64,000 bases of DNA from an uncultured Bacteroidales bacterium (GTDB lineage: Bacteria; Bacteroidota; Bacteroidia; Bacteroidales; Bacteroidaceae). The stretch covers positions 43,152 through 107,151 of the forward strand of contig CALKIW010000146.1 in the NCBI GenBank assembly GCA_937995875.1, in the 5' to 3' direction. This document shows, piece by piece, positions 36,226-45,411 of the stretch. The stretch's first letter is position 1. The number at the start of each line of letters is the position of its first letter. Under the pieces are notes generated by a model. That model saw only the letters and a list, made by a program, of their open reading frames with translations, was not told the DNA's origin and ran no database searches. The translations under genes and the position numbers were made by a program.

Positions 36226-37335
36226 CTACAGTTCGTTTTCTTTAAGTTTTTCTGCATTTTCGGCAACGGTAAGGTGGTCTATCATGTCTTGAATGTCACC
36301 GCCGAGGAAGCCCTGCAGGTCGTGAGTGGTGTAGCCGATACGGTGATCGGTGACGCGACCTTGTGGAAAATTATAGGTGCGTATCTTTGCACTGCGGTCT
36401 CCCGTAGACACCAAGCTCTTGCGTCGGCTGGAAATGTCATTAAGATATTTGGAACGCTCGTGATCGTAAATATAGGTATAGAGTCGGCTCAAAGCCCGTT
36501 CTTTGTTCTTTGGCTGGTCTCTCGTTTCGGTACATTCGATAAGGATTTCCTCAACTTCACCGGTGTTGGGATTCTTCCATGGATAACGGAGACGGACACC
36601 GGACTCCACCTTGTTCACATTCTGCCCACCTGCACCGCTCGATCGGAAAGTGTCCCATTTGATGTCACCTTCATTAATGTTCACCTCAAATTTATCCGCT
36701 TCGGGCAATACGGCCACCGTAGCGGCAGACGTGTGCATACGGCCTTGTGTTTCAGTGGCCGGCACGCGCTGCACGCGGTGCACACCGCTTTCATACTTCA
36801 AAACCCCATAAACATTGTTGCCGCTCACGGCAAAATCAATTTCCTTGTAACCTCCTACGGTTCCCTCCGAAACGCTTGTTACGCTAACCGTCCATCCTTG
36901 GGAGTCGCAATATTTCTTGTACATATTGAAAAGGTCTCCGGCAAAGAGGGCAGCTTCATCGCCACCGGTACCGGCACGGATTTCCATTTGCACATCCTTT
37001 GCATCCTCAGGGTCCTTAGGGACAAGGGCCATTTTGATTTCTTCTTCCAGTTTGGGTTGCAGTTCCTCATTGGCCGTCAGCTCCTCGCGGGCCATTTCCT
37101 TCATGTCGGGGTCGCTCTCGTTAGCAAGAATGTCCTTTGACTCCTTGATGATATTCAAACAGGAGATGTATCGACTGCGAGCGTCCATAATCTCGCTGAG
37201 GTCTTTATACTCCTTGGTCAGCTTGACATATCGCTTTTGATCGGCAATAACCGAAGGGTCGGTGATGAGTGTCTTTACTTCCTCGAAGCGTGCCTCCAGC
37301 CCGTCGAGTTTTTCTAATATATTGTTCTCTGCCAT
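36226..37335 (-). CDS. prfA: Peptide chain release factor 1
   Basis: Reads UAA and UAG stop codons and hydrolyses the final peptidyl-tRNA. RGT-type GGQ is present in SSGAGGQNVNKVESGVRL, and the codon-reading PAT tripeptide of RF1 in RVPATETQGRMHTS. HTSAATVAVLPEAD and ERSKYLNDISSRRKSLVSTGDRSAKIRTYNFP are typical of domains 2-4. The length, 369, is about 10 over E. coli RF1. It lies 15 bases after the inserted HARE-HTH gene and 2 bases before pyrF. Confidence 0.97.
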   Translation of the reverse strand: MAENNILEKLDGLEARFEEVKTLITDPSVIADQKRYVKLTKEYKDLSEIMDARSRYISCLNIIKESKDILANESDPDMKEMAREELTANEELQPKLEEEIKMALVPKDPEDAKDVQMEIRAGTGGDEAALFAGDLFNMYKKYCDSQGWTVSVTSVSEGTVGGYKEIDFAVSGNNVYGVLKYESGVHRVQRVPATETQGRMHTSAATVAVLPEADKFEVNINEGDIKWDTFRSSGAGGQNVNKVESGVRLRYPWKNPNTGEVEEILIECTETRDQPKNKERALSRLYTYIYDHERSKYLNDISSRRKSLVSTGDRSAKIRTYNFPQGRVTDHRIGYTTHDLQGFLGGDIQDMIDHLTVAENAEKLKENEL

Positions 37336-37350
37336 AATTTATCTCTCAAA

Positions 37351-38301
37351 TCATTTATCGATATAGGGAATGTTGTTTTTTTTACAATATTCTTTTATGT
37401 CACTTTCTAATGTTAGAAAAGAATCGCAGACCCCTATTAAAGCTTTTTTGGTTGGCTCAAAGTGCTTGTCATCAGCTGTTAATGTTGCTTCCACATACCT
37501 TATAAACTTTTCAAAATCCGTATTAATACTACAAAGTTTATCGATTGTATTAAAGTCTAAAGCCCTGTCTTTTGCCTTAAACCACATCTGGCTTTCGTAT
37601 GGATTGGCTTTAAGCAAAATGAAACCAATACCAAAGGAATGATTGAGTCGTGCCAATTCATCTTTGAGTTCTTGATTTATATCGAAGGCAACAAGATAAC
37701 CATTATTGGCCCAGCTTGAATTAGAGACTGCTTGAAAATAGCATTTTTTTAGCTCGTAATCGTTAGCTATACTCCTTTTTAACTCGTAAGAATAAAGTTT
37801 TAATGATTCCTTCTTACTTAGTGCATTAAATAATGAGTTACTTGTTTTGTTTTTCCTTACTTCAAATTTAGCACCAACAATATCGGGATGTACCCACTTT
37901 TGATGTTCTTCAGCTTTAATAGATTTCTCATGAAAAATGGTTTTCGCCATCACTCCCATGTAGTTTAAATAGCTACATAACAAGGGATGTAAATCCCTTT
38001 CAAGGAAATTCGATGATTTTGAGGGCTTAGATAAGGAAGTTTCATATTTGTGTTCTATGTTCTCAGAAAATTGACTGAGATAATAACAGTAAATATTTTT
38101 TTCGTTCTTAAAACGTTTAATCCTTACATCTCCATTCTTTATCATATCTCCCATTAATGCTTGTACTGTTGCATATGGGGTTTTAGCTTCTTTGTTAAAA
38201 ACAAAGATTTTTTTTTGCAGAATGTTGTTAAACACGTCTTTAGCAATTCCTCCATTGGGGAAATCTTCAAGACTTTTAAGAATGGCTTCCTTAATGATCA
38301 T
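37351..38301 (-). CDS. HARE-HTH plus PD-(D/E)XK-like protein (HrgA/COG2958-like), probably acquired
   Basis: The N-terminal ~80 residues (MIIKEAILKSLEDFPNGGIA...FVFNKEAKTPYATVQALM...) form a HARE-HTH winged-helix domain, found in restriction enzymes and chromatin proteins. The central part has the outline of a PD-(D/E)XK nuclease: HPD at 138-140, ELK at 173-175 and a Gln at 190 in CYFQAVSNSSWANNGYLVAFD. Together this resembles HrgA, a restriction-linked family. The gene lies between purM and prfA, usually adjacent. It is markedly AT-rich: 16 G+C among 60 bases at 37801-37860 against 33 of 60 at 36601-36660 in prfA. No methyltransferase accompanies it. The nuclease assignment is by motif only. 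Confidence 0.75.
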   Translation of the reverse strand: MIIKEAILKSLEDFPNGGIAKDVFNNILQKKIFVFNKEAKTPYATVQALMGDMIKNGDVRIKRFKNEKNIYCYYLSQFSENIEHKYETSLSKPSKSSNFLERDLHPLLCSYLNYMGVMAKTIFHEKSIKAEEHQKWVHPDIVGAKFEVRKNKTSNSLFNALSKKESLKLYSYELKRSIANDYELKKCYFQAVSNSSWANNGYLVAFDINQELKDELARLNHSFGIGFILLKANPYESQMWFKAKDRALDFNTIDKLCSINTDFEKFIRYVEATLTADDKHFEPTKKALIGVCDSFLTLESDIKEYCKKNNIPYIDK

Positions 38302-38323
38302 TATGATTTAGCCCTTTTATTGT

Positions 38324-39490
38324 TTAGTAATTAAATTCTCCGAATTCTGATTTGATGGTTAATGACCGCTTTCCCTCCTCTATGCGGCCGATGATTTGGG
38401 CCTCAATGTTGAAGCTTTTGCTGATGGCGATGACTTGTTCGGCAATCTCCGGGCGGACGTATATTTCCATGCGGTGCCCCATGTTGAACACTTGATACAT
38501 TTCTTTCCAGTCTGTCCCGGAGCAGTCGTGAATGGCCTTGAAGAGGGGAGGAACAGGGAACATGTTGTCCTTGATGACCTTGCAATTATCGTTTACAAAA
38601 TGGAGCACCTTTGTTTGGGCACCTCCGGTACAGTGTACCATGCCGTGAATTTCGGGTCTCAGTTCGTCAAGTATGCGCTTAATGACCGGAGCATACGTTC
38701 GGGTGGGGGAGAGAACAAGTCGACCGGCATCCACCGGAACACCCTCTACGGGGTCTGTGAGCTTGTATTTGCCGCTATAAACGAGTTCCTCAGGTACGGC
38801 ATGGTCGTAGCTTTCGGGGAATTTCTCAGCAAGGTATTTTGTGAAAACATCATGCCGGGCACTGGTCAGTCCATTGCTTCCCATGCCTCCGTTATATTGT
38901 TTTTCGTATGTAGCCTGTCCGGTTGAACTCAATCCCACGATAACATCACCGGGACGGATGTTCGCATTGTCGATAACTTCAGAACGCTTCATGCGACAAG
39001 TAACCGTAGAATCCACGATAATGGTGCGGACAAGGTCGCCAACATCGGCCGTCTCACCACCCGTAGGCCATATTCCCACGCCCATTTCGCGCATTTGTGC
39101 AAGCAGTTCGTCTGTTCCGTTGATAATGGCGCTGATCACTTCTCCGGGCACCAGCATCTTGTTGCGCCCAATGGTACTCGATACCAAAATGTTATCGACG
39201 GCGCCAACGCAGAGCAAATCGTCGGTGTTCATCACGACGGCATCTTGGGCAATGCCTTTCCAAACGCTGAGGTCGCCGGTCTCTTTCCAATACATATAGG
39301 CCAGCGACGACTTGGTGCCTGCACCGTCAGCATGCATGATATTGCAGTATTCGGGGTCGCCTCCAAGCACATCAGGAATGATCTTGCAAAAGGCTTGGGG
39401 GAAAATTCCCTTATCAATGTTTTTGATGGCGTTATGCACATCTTCTTTGGCGGCGCTCACGCCACGCATCATATATCTGTTGTTCATCAT
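38324..39490 (-). CDS. purM: Phosphoribosylformylglycinamidine cyclo-ligase (AIR synthase)
   Basis: Forms the imidazole ring of AIR in purine synthesis. The PurM fold is clear: HADGAGTKSSLAYMYWKETGD, DDLLCVGAVDNILVSSTIGRN, GIWPTGGETADVGDLVRT (the GGETAE-like loop), VGLSSTGQATYEKQYNGG, and HCTGGAQTKVLHFV. At 388 residues it is about 40 longer than E. coli PurM and looks like the divergent Bacteroidota type. Start context: 15 bases after aroE. The downstream neighbour is the HARE-HTH gene, 22 bases away. Confidence 0.93.
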   Translation of the reverse strand: MMNNRYMMRGVSAAKEDVHNAIKNIDKGIFPQAFCKIIPDVLGGDPEYCNIMHADGAGTKSSLAYMYWKETGDLSVWKGIAQDAVVMNTDDLLCVGAVDNILVSSTIGRNKMLVPGEVISAIINGTDELLAQMREMGVGIWPTGGETADVGDLVRTIIVDSTVTCRMKRSEVIDNANIRPGDVIVGLSSTGQATYEKQYNGGMGSNGLTSARHDVFTKYLAEKFPESYDHAVPEELVYSGKYKLTDPVEGVPVDAGRLVLSPTRTYAPVIKRILDELRPEIHGMVHCTGGAQTKVLHFVNDNCKVIKDNMFPVPPLFKAIHDCSGTDWKEMYQVFNMGHRMEIYVRPEIAEQVIAISKSFNIEAQIIGRIEEGKRSLTIKSEFGEFNY

Positions 39491-39505
39491 TGCAACTATC
39501 TTTTA

Positions 39506-40252
39506 TCAATCTTCTTCGTTCCAAAAATTCCAGTTGGCAAAGGCTTGTAAGAGGAGCATTTCAAGACCGTTTTTGACGGTCGCGCCGTGTTCCTGTCCTT
39601 TCTTCATGAATAAGGTTTCATCGGGATTGTAGATGAGGTCGTAGAGCAGCGTGTGCTCATCCATTGCTTCATAGGGCAGTTGGGGACAATCGTCAGCATG
39701 AGGATACATTCCGCATGGAGTGCAATTAACAATAACATTGTACTCTTTGATTAATTCCGGCGTGATGTTTTCGTACAGAATGGTGTTCGTTCGCTCATAC
39801 CGGCTCACTTTTACGGTCTTAATTCCAAGTGACCTCAACCCGTAGTCTATGGCTTTAGAGGCTCCTCCCGTTCCTAAGATCAAAGCTTTTTTATGGTGTG
39901 CCTTTAGGAGGGGCTCAATGCTTTGGGTGAAGCCTATCACGTCACTGTTGTACCCTTTCAGTAGGGTATTTTTGCCCTTGTGAATCACTTTGATCACGTT
40001 TACAGCACCTATGGCACGGGCTTCCGGACTCAACATGTCCAGATAGCTTATAACTTTCTCCTTGTAAGGTATGGTGACGTTGAGCCCACGAAGGTCGGGG
40101 TTGGTGTCTATTATTTCCGGGAAATCGTCAATAGTGGGAATTTCGAAATTGACGTAGGTGGCGTCTATTCCTTCGCTCTTGAATTTCTCGTTGAAATAAC
40201 CAATAGAGAAAGAGTGCACAAGCGGATAACCTATCAGTCCATATTTGTCCAT
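39506..40252 (-). CDS. aroE: Shikimate dehydrogenase
   Basis: Reduces 3-dehydroshikimate to shikimate with NADPH. Substrate-binding YPLVHSFSIGYFNEKF is at the N-terminus; LNVTIPYKEKVISYLD has the catalytic lysine; GTGGASKAIDYGLRSLG is the nucleotide-binding loop; NCTPCGMYPHADDCP and LYDLIYNPDETLFMKKGQEHG are the typical late motifs. At 248 residues it is slightly short of E. coli AroE (272) but complete. It lies 50 bases after menG in the phoH-to-pyrF run. Confidence 0.95.
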   Translation of the reverse strand: MDKYGLIGYPLVHSFSIGYFNEKFKSEGIDATYVNFEIPTIDDFPEIIDTNPDLRGLNVTIPYKEKVISYLDMLSPEARAIGAVNVIKVIHKGKNTLLKGYNSDVIGFTQSIEPLLKAHHKKALILGTGGASKAIDYGLRSLGIKTVKVSRYERTNTILYENITPELIKEYNVIVNCTPCGMYPHADDCPQLPYEAMDEHTLLYDLIYNPDETLFMKKGQEHGATVKNGLEMLLLQAFANWNFWNEED

Positions 40253-40302
40253 AATGCTTTGAATTTTTATAAGTAGATGGATTGTATAACAATGCCCGTA
40301 TG

Positions 40303-41037
40303 TTATTTTTGAGCTATATATAAAGTGCAGATTCCGAAGGTTAGTCGCTCGAAAGAGTTTTCCCGGAATCCTGCTTTTTGAAGAATATCCATCATTTGCT
40401 CACCTTGTGGAAAAGCCTCTATGGTGGCTGTCAGATATTCATAGGCACTTTTATCTTTAGAAATAAAGCTGGCATATAGCGGCAGCAACGTGTGAGAGTA
40501 GATTTTGAACAACTGTTTCATGGGGAAACCGATGGGCGTTGTCAGTTCCAAAATGATGAGATGGCCGCCCGGTTTAAGCACCCTGCACATTTCGGCCAAC
40601 CCCCGATCCAGATCCTGAAAGTTGCGTATGCCGAATGCTGCGGTAACAGCGTCAAAGGAATTGTCGGGAAATGACATGTTGAGAGCATCTTCTTTCTGAA
40701 ACGTAATGATATTTTCGAGTCCCAGAGTTTTTGCTTTCTTTCGGCCAATGGCCATCATTCCCTCAGAAATATCAGCACCGATAACCTTTTCAGGGCTTAG
40801 CATTGCCGCAGACTGAACGGCAAAATCGCCGGTGCCCGTAGCAACGTCAAGAATGACTTGAGGATGGAAACGCTCAAGCTGTTTGATAGCTTTGCGCCTC
40901 CATCCCTTGTCTATATTCCACGACAAACGATGATTCAGGGTGTCGTAGTGGTCTGCGATGTTGTCGAACATCTTTGCCACGAGTTTCCCTTTGTCACCCT
41001 CGTTGCCATAAGGTTTTATTTTTTCCTGCTGATACAT
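40303..41037 (-). CDS. menG: Demethylmenaquinone/ubiquinone methyltransferase
   Basis: The SAM-dependent C-methyltransferase that finishes menaquinone synthesis; Bacteroidota use menaquinone, so MenG is the likelier role. SAM motif I is VILDVATGTGDFAVQS, followed by VIGADISEGMMAIGRKKA, and FDAVTAAFGIRNFQDLDRGLAEM typical of the UbiE/MenG family. LSWNIDKGWRRKAIKQL near the N-terminus is also family-typical. It is 244 residues and complete, 9 bases after purC. Confidence 0.93.
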   Translation of the reverse strand: MYQQEKIKPYGNEGDKGKLVAKMFDNIADHYDTLNHRLSWNIDKGWRRKAIKQLERFHPQVILDVATGTGDFAVQSAAMLSPEKVIGADISEGMMAIGRKKAKTLGLENIITFQKEDALNMSFPDNSFDAVTAAFGIRNFQDLDRGLAEMCRVLKPGGHLIILELTTPIGFPMKQLFKIYSHTLLPLYASFISKDKSAYEYLTATIEAFPQGEQMMDILQKAGFRENSFERLTFGICTLYIAQK

Positions 41038-41046
41038 AGTCGGGAA

Positions 41047-41997
41047 TTACTCGCGGGTAGCCAGATAATTCTTCACATTTTGCTCTATACGGGCAGCAAT
41101 GTCGCCTTCTTCGACTGCCTTGTTAAATTTCTCACCGGTGATATGCTCATAGAGTTCGATGTATCTTTCGGATACGCTCTCTGCATATTCATCCGTGATT
41201 TCCGGCATGGTCTGACCCGGCTCATTCATGAAATTATGTTCAATGAGCCATTGGCGAACAAACTCTTTGGAAAGCTGCTTTTGGGGCTCGCCTTTTTTAA
41301 AACGCTCCTCGTATCCTTCTGCATAGAAGTATCGGCTTGAGTCGGGAGTGTGAATCTCGTCAATGAGATAGATTTGGTCGCCGCGTTTGCCAAACTCGTA
41401 TTTGGTGTCTACAAGGATAAGTCCGTGCTTTGCGGCTATTTCCTGTCCGCGAGCAAACAGTTTGCGGGTCCAGTCTTCAATAACAGCGTAGTCTTCTGCA
41501 GAAACAATGCCCTGCTTGATTATCTCCTCACGCGAAATGTTCAGGTCGTGTCCTTCGTCTGCCTTGGTTGTCGGGGTAACTATAGGTTCGGGGAAACGCT
41601 CGTTCTCGTGCATTCCATCGGGCAGCTTAACACCGCAAAGTTCGCGGCACCCGTCCTTGTATGCCCGCCAAGCGGAGCCTGTCAAGATAGAGCGGATAAT
41701 CATTTCGACACGGAAACCCTCACATTTCAGTCCTACGGTAACCATTGGGTCGGGTGTAGCCAGCTTCCAGTTGGGACAGATGTCCTTGGTGGAATCCAGA
41801 AACTTAGCTGCGATTTGGTTGAGAACCTGTCCCTTGAAGGGGATACCCTTAGGCAATACTACGTCGAATGCGGAGATTCTGTCTGTGGCCACTATGACAA
41901 TGAGGTCGTCGTTGATGTTGTAAACGTCACGAACTTTTCCGTGATAAACACTCTTTTGTCCATCGAAATGGAAATCGGTATTTGTTAATGCTTTCAT
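41047..41997 (-). CDS. purC: SAICAR synthase
   Basis: Joins CAIR and aspartate with ATP in purine synthesis. Recognised by VYHGKVRDVYNINDDLIVIVATDRISAFD at the N-terminus (ATP grasp), GLKCEGFRVEMIIRSILTGSAW in the middle, LILVDTKYEFGKRGDQIYLIDEIHTPDSSRYF, and EFVRQWLIEHNF. At 316 residues this is the long form found in Bacteroidota and eukaryotes rather than the 237-residue E. coli form. It is 71 bases downstream of phoH. Confidence 0.96.
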   Translation of the reverse strand: MKALTNTDFHFDGQKSVYHGKVRDVYNINDDLIVIVATDRISAFDVVLPKGIPFKGQVLNQIAAKFLDSTKDICPNWKLATPDPMVTVGLKCEGFRVEMIIRSILTGSAWRAYKDGCRELCGVKLPDGMHENERFPEPIVTPTTKADEGHDLNISREEIIKQGIVSAEDYAVIEDWTRKLFARGQEIAAKHGLILVDTKYEFGKRGDQIYLIDEIHTPDSSRYFYAEGYEERFKKGEPQKQLSKEFVRQWLIEHNFMNEPGQTMPEITDEYAESVSERYIELYEHITGEKFNKAVEEGDIAARIEQNVKNYLATRE

Positions 41998-42068
41998 AAA
42001 GACTTTCCCCGTTCCTCATTCAAGGAATGCTGTACGCTTGGGGGCTCCTATCTTAAATGGTTAAAAAT

Positions 42069-43097
42069 TTAATTTTCTGTTGTGTCGCCGGTTTTATTGA
42101 TTGTCTGTTGTTTCTGTTCCCGACGAAACGCTTTGCCATACTTGGGATCATCGTCTTGCTGCCCTTTATCGTAAGCGTCGTATGCATTGACGATCATGGT
42201 TACAAGTTTGTGGCGAACAATATCTTTCTGAGACAGATTGATGACGGAGATGTCTTCTATACCAGAAAGAATTTCAATCGCTTCTTTCAGTCCGCTTTTC
42301 TGTGTCTTCGGCAGGTCAATCTGAGTAAGGTCTCCGGTAATAATCATCTTTGAATTCCATCCCATTCGCGTGAGAAACATTCTGATTTGTGCAGTTGTTG
42401 TGTTCTGAGCCTCGTCAAGTATGACCACCGCATCGTTCAGAGTTCGGCCACGCATGAAGGCCAATGGCGCAATCTGGATAATGCGTTTGTCCATCATATC
42501 CTGCAATCTCGCTGCCGGAATCATATCTTCCAAGGCATCATAAAGAGGTTGAAGATACGGATCTATCTTCTCCTTCATGTCGCCGGGCAGAAACCCCAAC
42601 TTCTCACCCGCTTCAACGGCAGGGCGACTCAGAATGATTTTTTTGATATTTTTTTCTTTCAGTGCCTTTACGGCCAAAGCAATACTCAGATAGGTTTTTC
42701 CTGTCCCGGCTGGCCCCACGGCAAAAATCATGTCGTTCTTTTCAAAAGCATCTATGAGGTGTTGCTGGTTGGCAGAACGGGCCTTGATGGGTTTTCCGGA
42801 AGTGCTGAACACCACAACATTCTTCACGGCATCGGCCTTAGTCTTATGCCCTTTGATGATATCGAGCACATCTTCATCGGAAATGGAATTATATTTCAGG
42901 ACGTGCTTGCGCATATTTTCAATACATGCCTCTATCTTCGCCATATCTTCCTTGTCTCCCAACACCCTGATGACGTTGTCACGTGCCATGATTCGGAATT
43001 GGGGGAATAAGGATTTCAACATCTGGAGATGTGCATTGTTTACCCCATAGAATACGACGGGGTCAATATCCTCTAAAATAATATGCTTCTCTATCAA
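42069..43097 (-). CDS. phoH: PhoH family ATPase
   Basis: A cytoplasmic P-loop ATPase of the PhoH family, linked to RNA metabolism and the phosphate-starvation response. P-loop GPAGTGKTYLSIALAVKAL (about residue 130) and Walker B in NDAVVILDEAQNTTTAQIRMFLTRMG; SKMIITGDLTQIDLP is the sensor region. The N-terminal ~110 residues are the KH-like PhoH-L domain. It is 342 residues and complete. A TAatTTTG element at 43133-43140 is the likely promoter of the eight-gene run. The tail (EQKQQTINKTGDTTEN) is low-complexity. Confidence 0.94.
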   Translation of the reverse strand: MIEKHIILEDIDPVVFYGVNNAHLQMLKSLFPQFRIMARDNVIRVLGDKEDMAKIEACIENMRKHVLKYNSISDEDVLDIIKGHKTKADAVKNVVVFSTSGKPIKARSANQQHLIDAFEKNDMIFAVGPAGTGKTYLSIALAVKALKEKNIKKIILSRPAVEAGEKLGFLPGDMKEKIDPYLQPLYDALEDMIPAARLQDMMDKRIIQIAPLAFMRGRTLNDAVVILDEAQNTTTAQIRMFLTRMGWNSKMIITGDLTQIDLPKTQKSGLKEAIEILSGIEDISVINLSQKDIVRHKLVTMIVNAYDAYDKGQQDDDPKYGKAFRREQKQQTINKTGDTTEN

Positions 43098-43574
43098 AGT
43101 TCCTATTTATAATTAGACCTATACCAACGATGCAAAATTACAATAAATATATGAGAAGGAGAACAAAATAACTAAAAATATAATATTGGGAGAGCAGATT
43201 TAATTTCAAAATGCAACTGTGTTAGTAAAATTAAGAAAGCAACTTTAAATGGCGTTCTGATTCTTATTTTTTTTCTTGAACTTGCATACACTTCTTTTAG
43301 ATCAGTAGCAAAATATGAAGAAGCAACATGATTTTTTTGTCACTTTTATGCTGCATGATGATACAGGAGGGCTGGGATAATTATTCATTTTTGTAGATTG
43401 CCTACCTTTATTCTATCTATACAGAAAGATAAATTATCTTTAAAATCTATCAATCTAAAACGATTTTGCTCGTTTTTCTTACGATTAGATTGTTTGTGGT
43501 AATTTTTACACATCATTTTGTTGGCATTATAAATAAAATATGTACCTTTGCATTTGTATTTTAATTTTTAGTTT
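43098..43574. other. Intergenic stretch between divergent phoH and ilvD
   Basis: It is AT-rich and holds the phoH -7 element (43133-43140, minus) and the ilvD promoter (43521-43550, plus). No convincing small gene, attenuator leader or riboswitch is seen in the 380 bases between them. Confidence 0.6.
43521..43550 (+). promoter_or_regulatory. Bacteroidota-type promoter of ilvD
   Basis: TTG at 43521-43523 and TACCTTTG at 43543-43550 are 19 bases apart. The ilvD ATG follows 24 bases later, so the leader is about 15-20 bases. Confidence 0.7.
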
Positions 43575-45377
43575 ATGAAGAATAAGTTGAGAAGTGCAGT
43601 CTGTACAGAGGGTAGGCGAATGGCAGGAGCCCGTGCCCTCTGGGTAGCAACAGGAATGAAACATGAACAGTTTGGCAAGCCCATTATCGCTGTGGTCAAT
43701 TCATTCACTCAGTTTGTACCCGGACACACACATCTACACGAGATAGGACAAATTGTAAAGCAGGAAATTGAAAAGGCCGGATGCTATGCTGCCGAATTCA
43801 ATACCATAGCCATTGACGACGGTATTGCTATGGGGCATGACGGTATGCTCTATTCGCTGCCGTCAAGAGATATTATTGCCGACTCCGTAGAATATATGGT
43901 GAATGCTCATAAGGCAGATGCCATGATTTGCATTTCTAACTGTGATAAGGTGACCCCCGGTATGCTGATGGCTGCCATGCGTCTGAACATTCCGACCGTG
44001 TTCTGTTCCGGCGGACCGATGGAGGCCGGACGGTGGCGTGGCGAAAACGCTGATTTGATTACGGCGATGGTGAAAGGTGCAGACCCAGAAATCAGCGATG
44101 AGGAAATGCAGAAGATAGAAGAGACGGCGTGTCCCGGATGTGGCAGCTGTTCGGGTATGTTCACGGCCAACTCGATGAATTCTCTGACAGAGGCCATCGG
44201 TTTGTCGTTGCCCGGAAACGGCACCATTCTGGCTACTCATGCCAACCGTGTGGAACTGTTCAAGCAAGCCGCCCGGCAGATAGTGAAAAACGCTATGGCC
44301 TATTATGAAGATGGCGATGAGAGCGTGTTGCCCCGCAATATAGCCACACGCGACGCTTTTATGAACGCCATGTCTCTCGATATTGCCATGGGAGGAAGCA
44401 CCAACACCATTCTTCACCTCTTGGCAGTGGCTCAGGAGGGGGAAGTGGACTTCACGATGAATGATATAGACAGGCTGAGTCGTAAAGTTCCGTGCCTGTG
44501 TAAGTTGGCTCCCAATACGCAGAAATATTCTGTTCAGGAGTGTAACCGTGCCGGAGGTATCTTGGGCATTTTGGGCGAATTGAATAAAGGTGGTCTGATT
44601 AAAGAAGATGTAAAGCGTGTAGACGGTATGACATTGGGTGAGGCCATCAAGGAATACGACATTACCAATGACCATATTTCAGCAGAGGCCAGTCGAATCT
44701 ATCATAGTGCGCCGGGCCGTCGTTTCTCCACCAAGATGGGCAGCCAGAACGAACAATGGCCTTCGCTCGACACCGACAGGGAAAATGGCTGCATCCGCTC
44801 GCTGGAATATGCCTATACAAAAGATGGTGGGTTGGCTGTGCTCTTTGGTAACATTGCTCAAGACGGGTGTGTTGTGAAAACAGCCGGAGTGGACGAAAGC
44901 CTTTGGCACTTTGCGGGTCCTGCCGTTGTGTTTGATTCTCAGGAAGATGCCTGTGAGGGCATACTCGGAGGTAAGGTCAAGAGTGGCGACTGTGTGGTCA
45001 TTACTCATGAAGGTCCTAAGGGAGGTCCCGGTATGCAAGAAATGCTTTATCCCACCTCTTATATCAAGAGCCGACATTTGGGCAAGGAGTGTGCGCTGAT
45101 TACCGATGGGCGATTCTCTGGTGGAACGAGTGGATTGAGCATTGGGCACATTTCTCCTGAAGCAGCTTCCGGAGGAAATATCGGGAAGATTAAGGATGGA
45201 GACATTATTGAAATAGATATCCCCAATCGCAGCATCAATGTAAAGCTCAGCGATGAGGAACTTGCTGCTCGACCGCAACAACCGTTGAAGCGTAACAGGG
45301 TGGTGAGCAAGGCTTTGAAAGCATACGCCCAAAGCGTTAGTTCGGCAGATAAAGGAGGAGTTAGAGTTATAGAATAG
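43575..45377 (+). CDS. ilvD: Dihydroxy-acid dehydratase
   Basis: Fourth step of branched-chain amino acid synthesis, an Fe-S enzyme. Cluster cysteines are in CISNCDKVTPGM and CPGCGSCSGMFTANSMNSL; the first conserved cysteine (C-N-x-x-L) region is also present in the N-terminus. Substrate region SLPGNGTILATHANR and late GPKGGPGMQEMLYPTSYIKS and DGRFSGGTSGLSIGHISPEAASGG match the family. At 600 residues it is the usual length. First gene of ilvD-ilvB-ilvN-thioesterase, with a promoter at 43521. Confidence 0.97.
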   Translation: MKNKLRSAVCTEGRRMAGARALWVATGMKHEQFGKPIIAVVNSFTQFVPGHTHLHEIGQIVKQEIEKAGCYAAEFNTIAIDDGIAMGHDGMLYSLPSRDIIADSVEYMVNAHKADAMICISNCDKVTPGMLMAAMRLNIPTVFCSGGPMEAGRWRGENADLITAMVKGADPEISDEEMQKIEETACPGCGSCSGMFTANSMNSLTEAIGLSLPGNGTILATHANRVELFKQAARQIVKNAMAYYEDGDESVLPRNIATRDAFMNAMSLDIAMGGSTNTILHLLAVAQEGEVDFTMNDIDRLSRKVPCLCKLAPNTQKYSVQECNRAGGILGILGELNKGGLIKEDVKRVDGMTLGEAIKEYDITNDHISAEASRIYHSAPGRRFSTKMGSQNEQWPSLDTDRENGCIRSLEYAYTKDGGLAVLFGNIAQDGCVVKTAGVDESLWHFAGPAVVFDSQEDACEGILGGKVKSGDCVVITHEGPKGGPGMQEMLYPTSYIKSRHLGKECALITDGRFSGGTSGLSIGHISPEAASGGNIGKIKDGDIIEIDIPNRSINVKLSDEELAARPQQPLKRNRVVSKALKAYAQSVSSADKGGVRVIE

Positions 45378-45411
45378 TAGTTTCCATAAGGATTAAAATG
45401 TAGTTAGTGTC

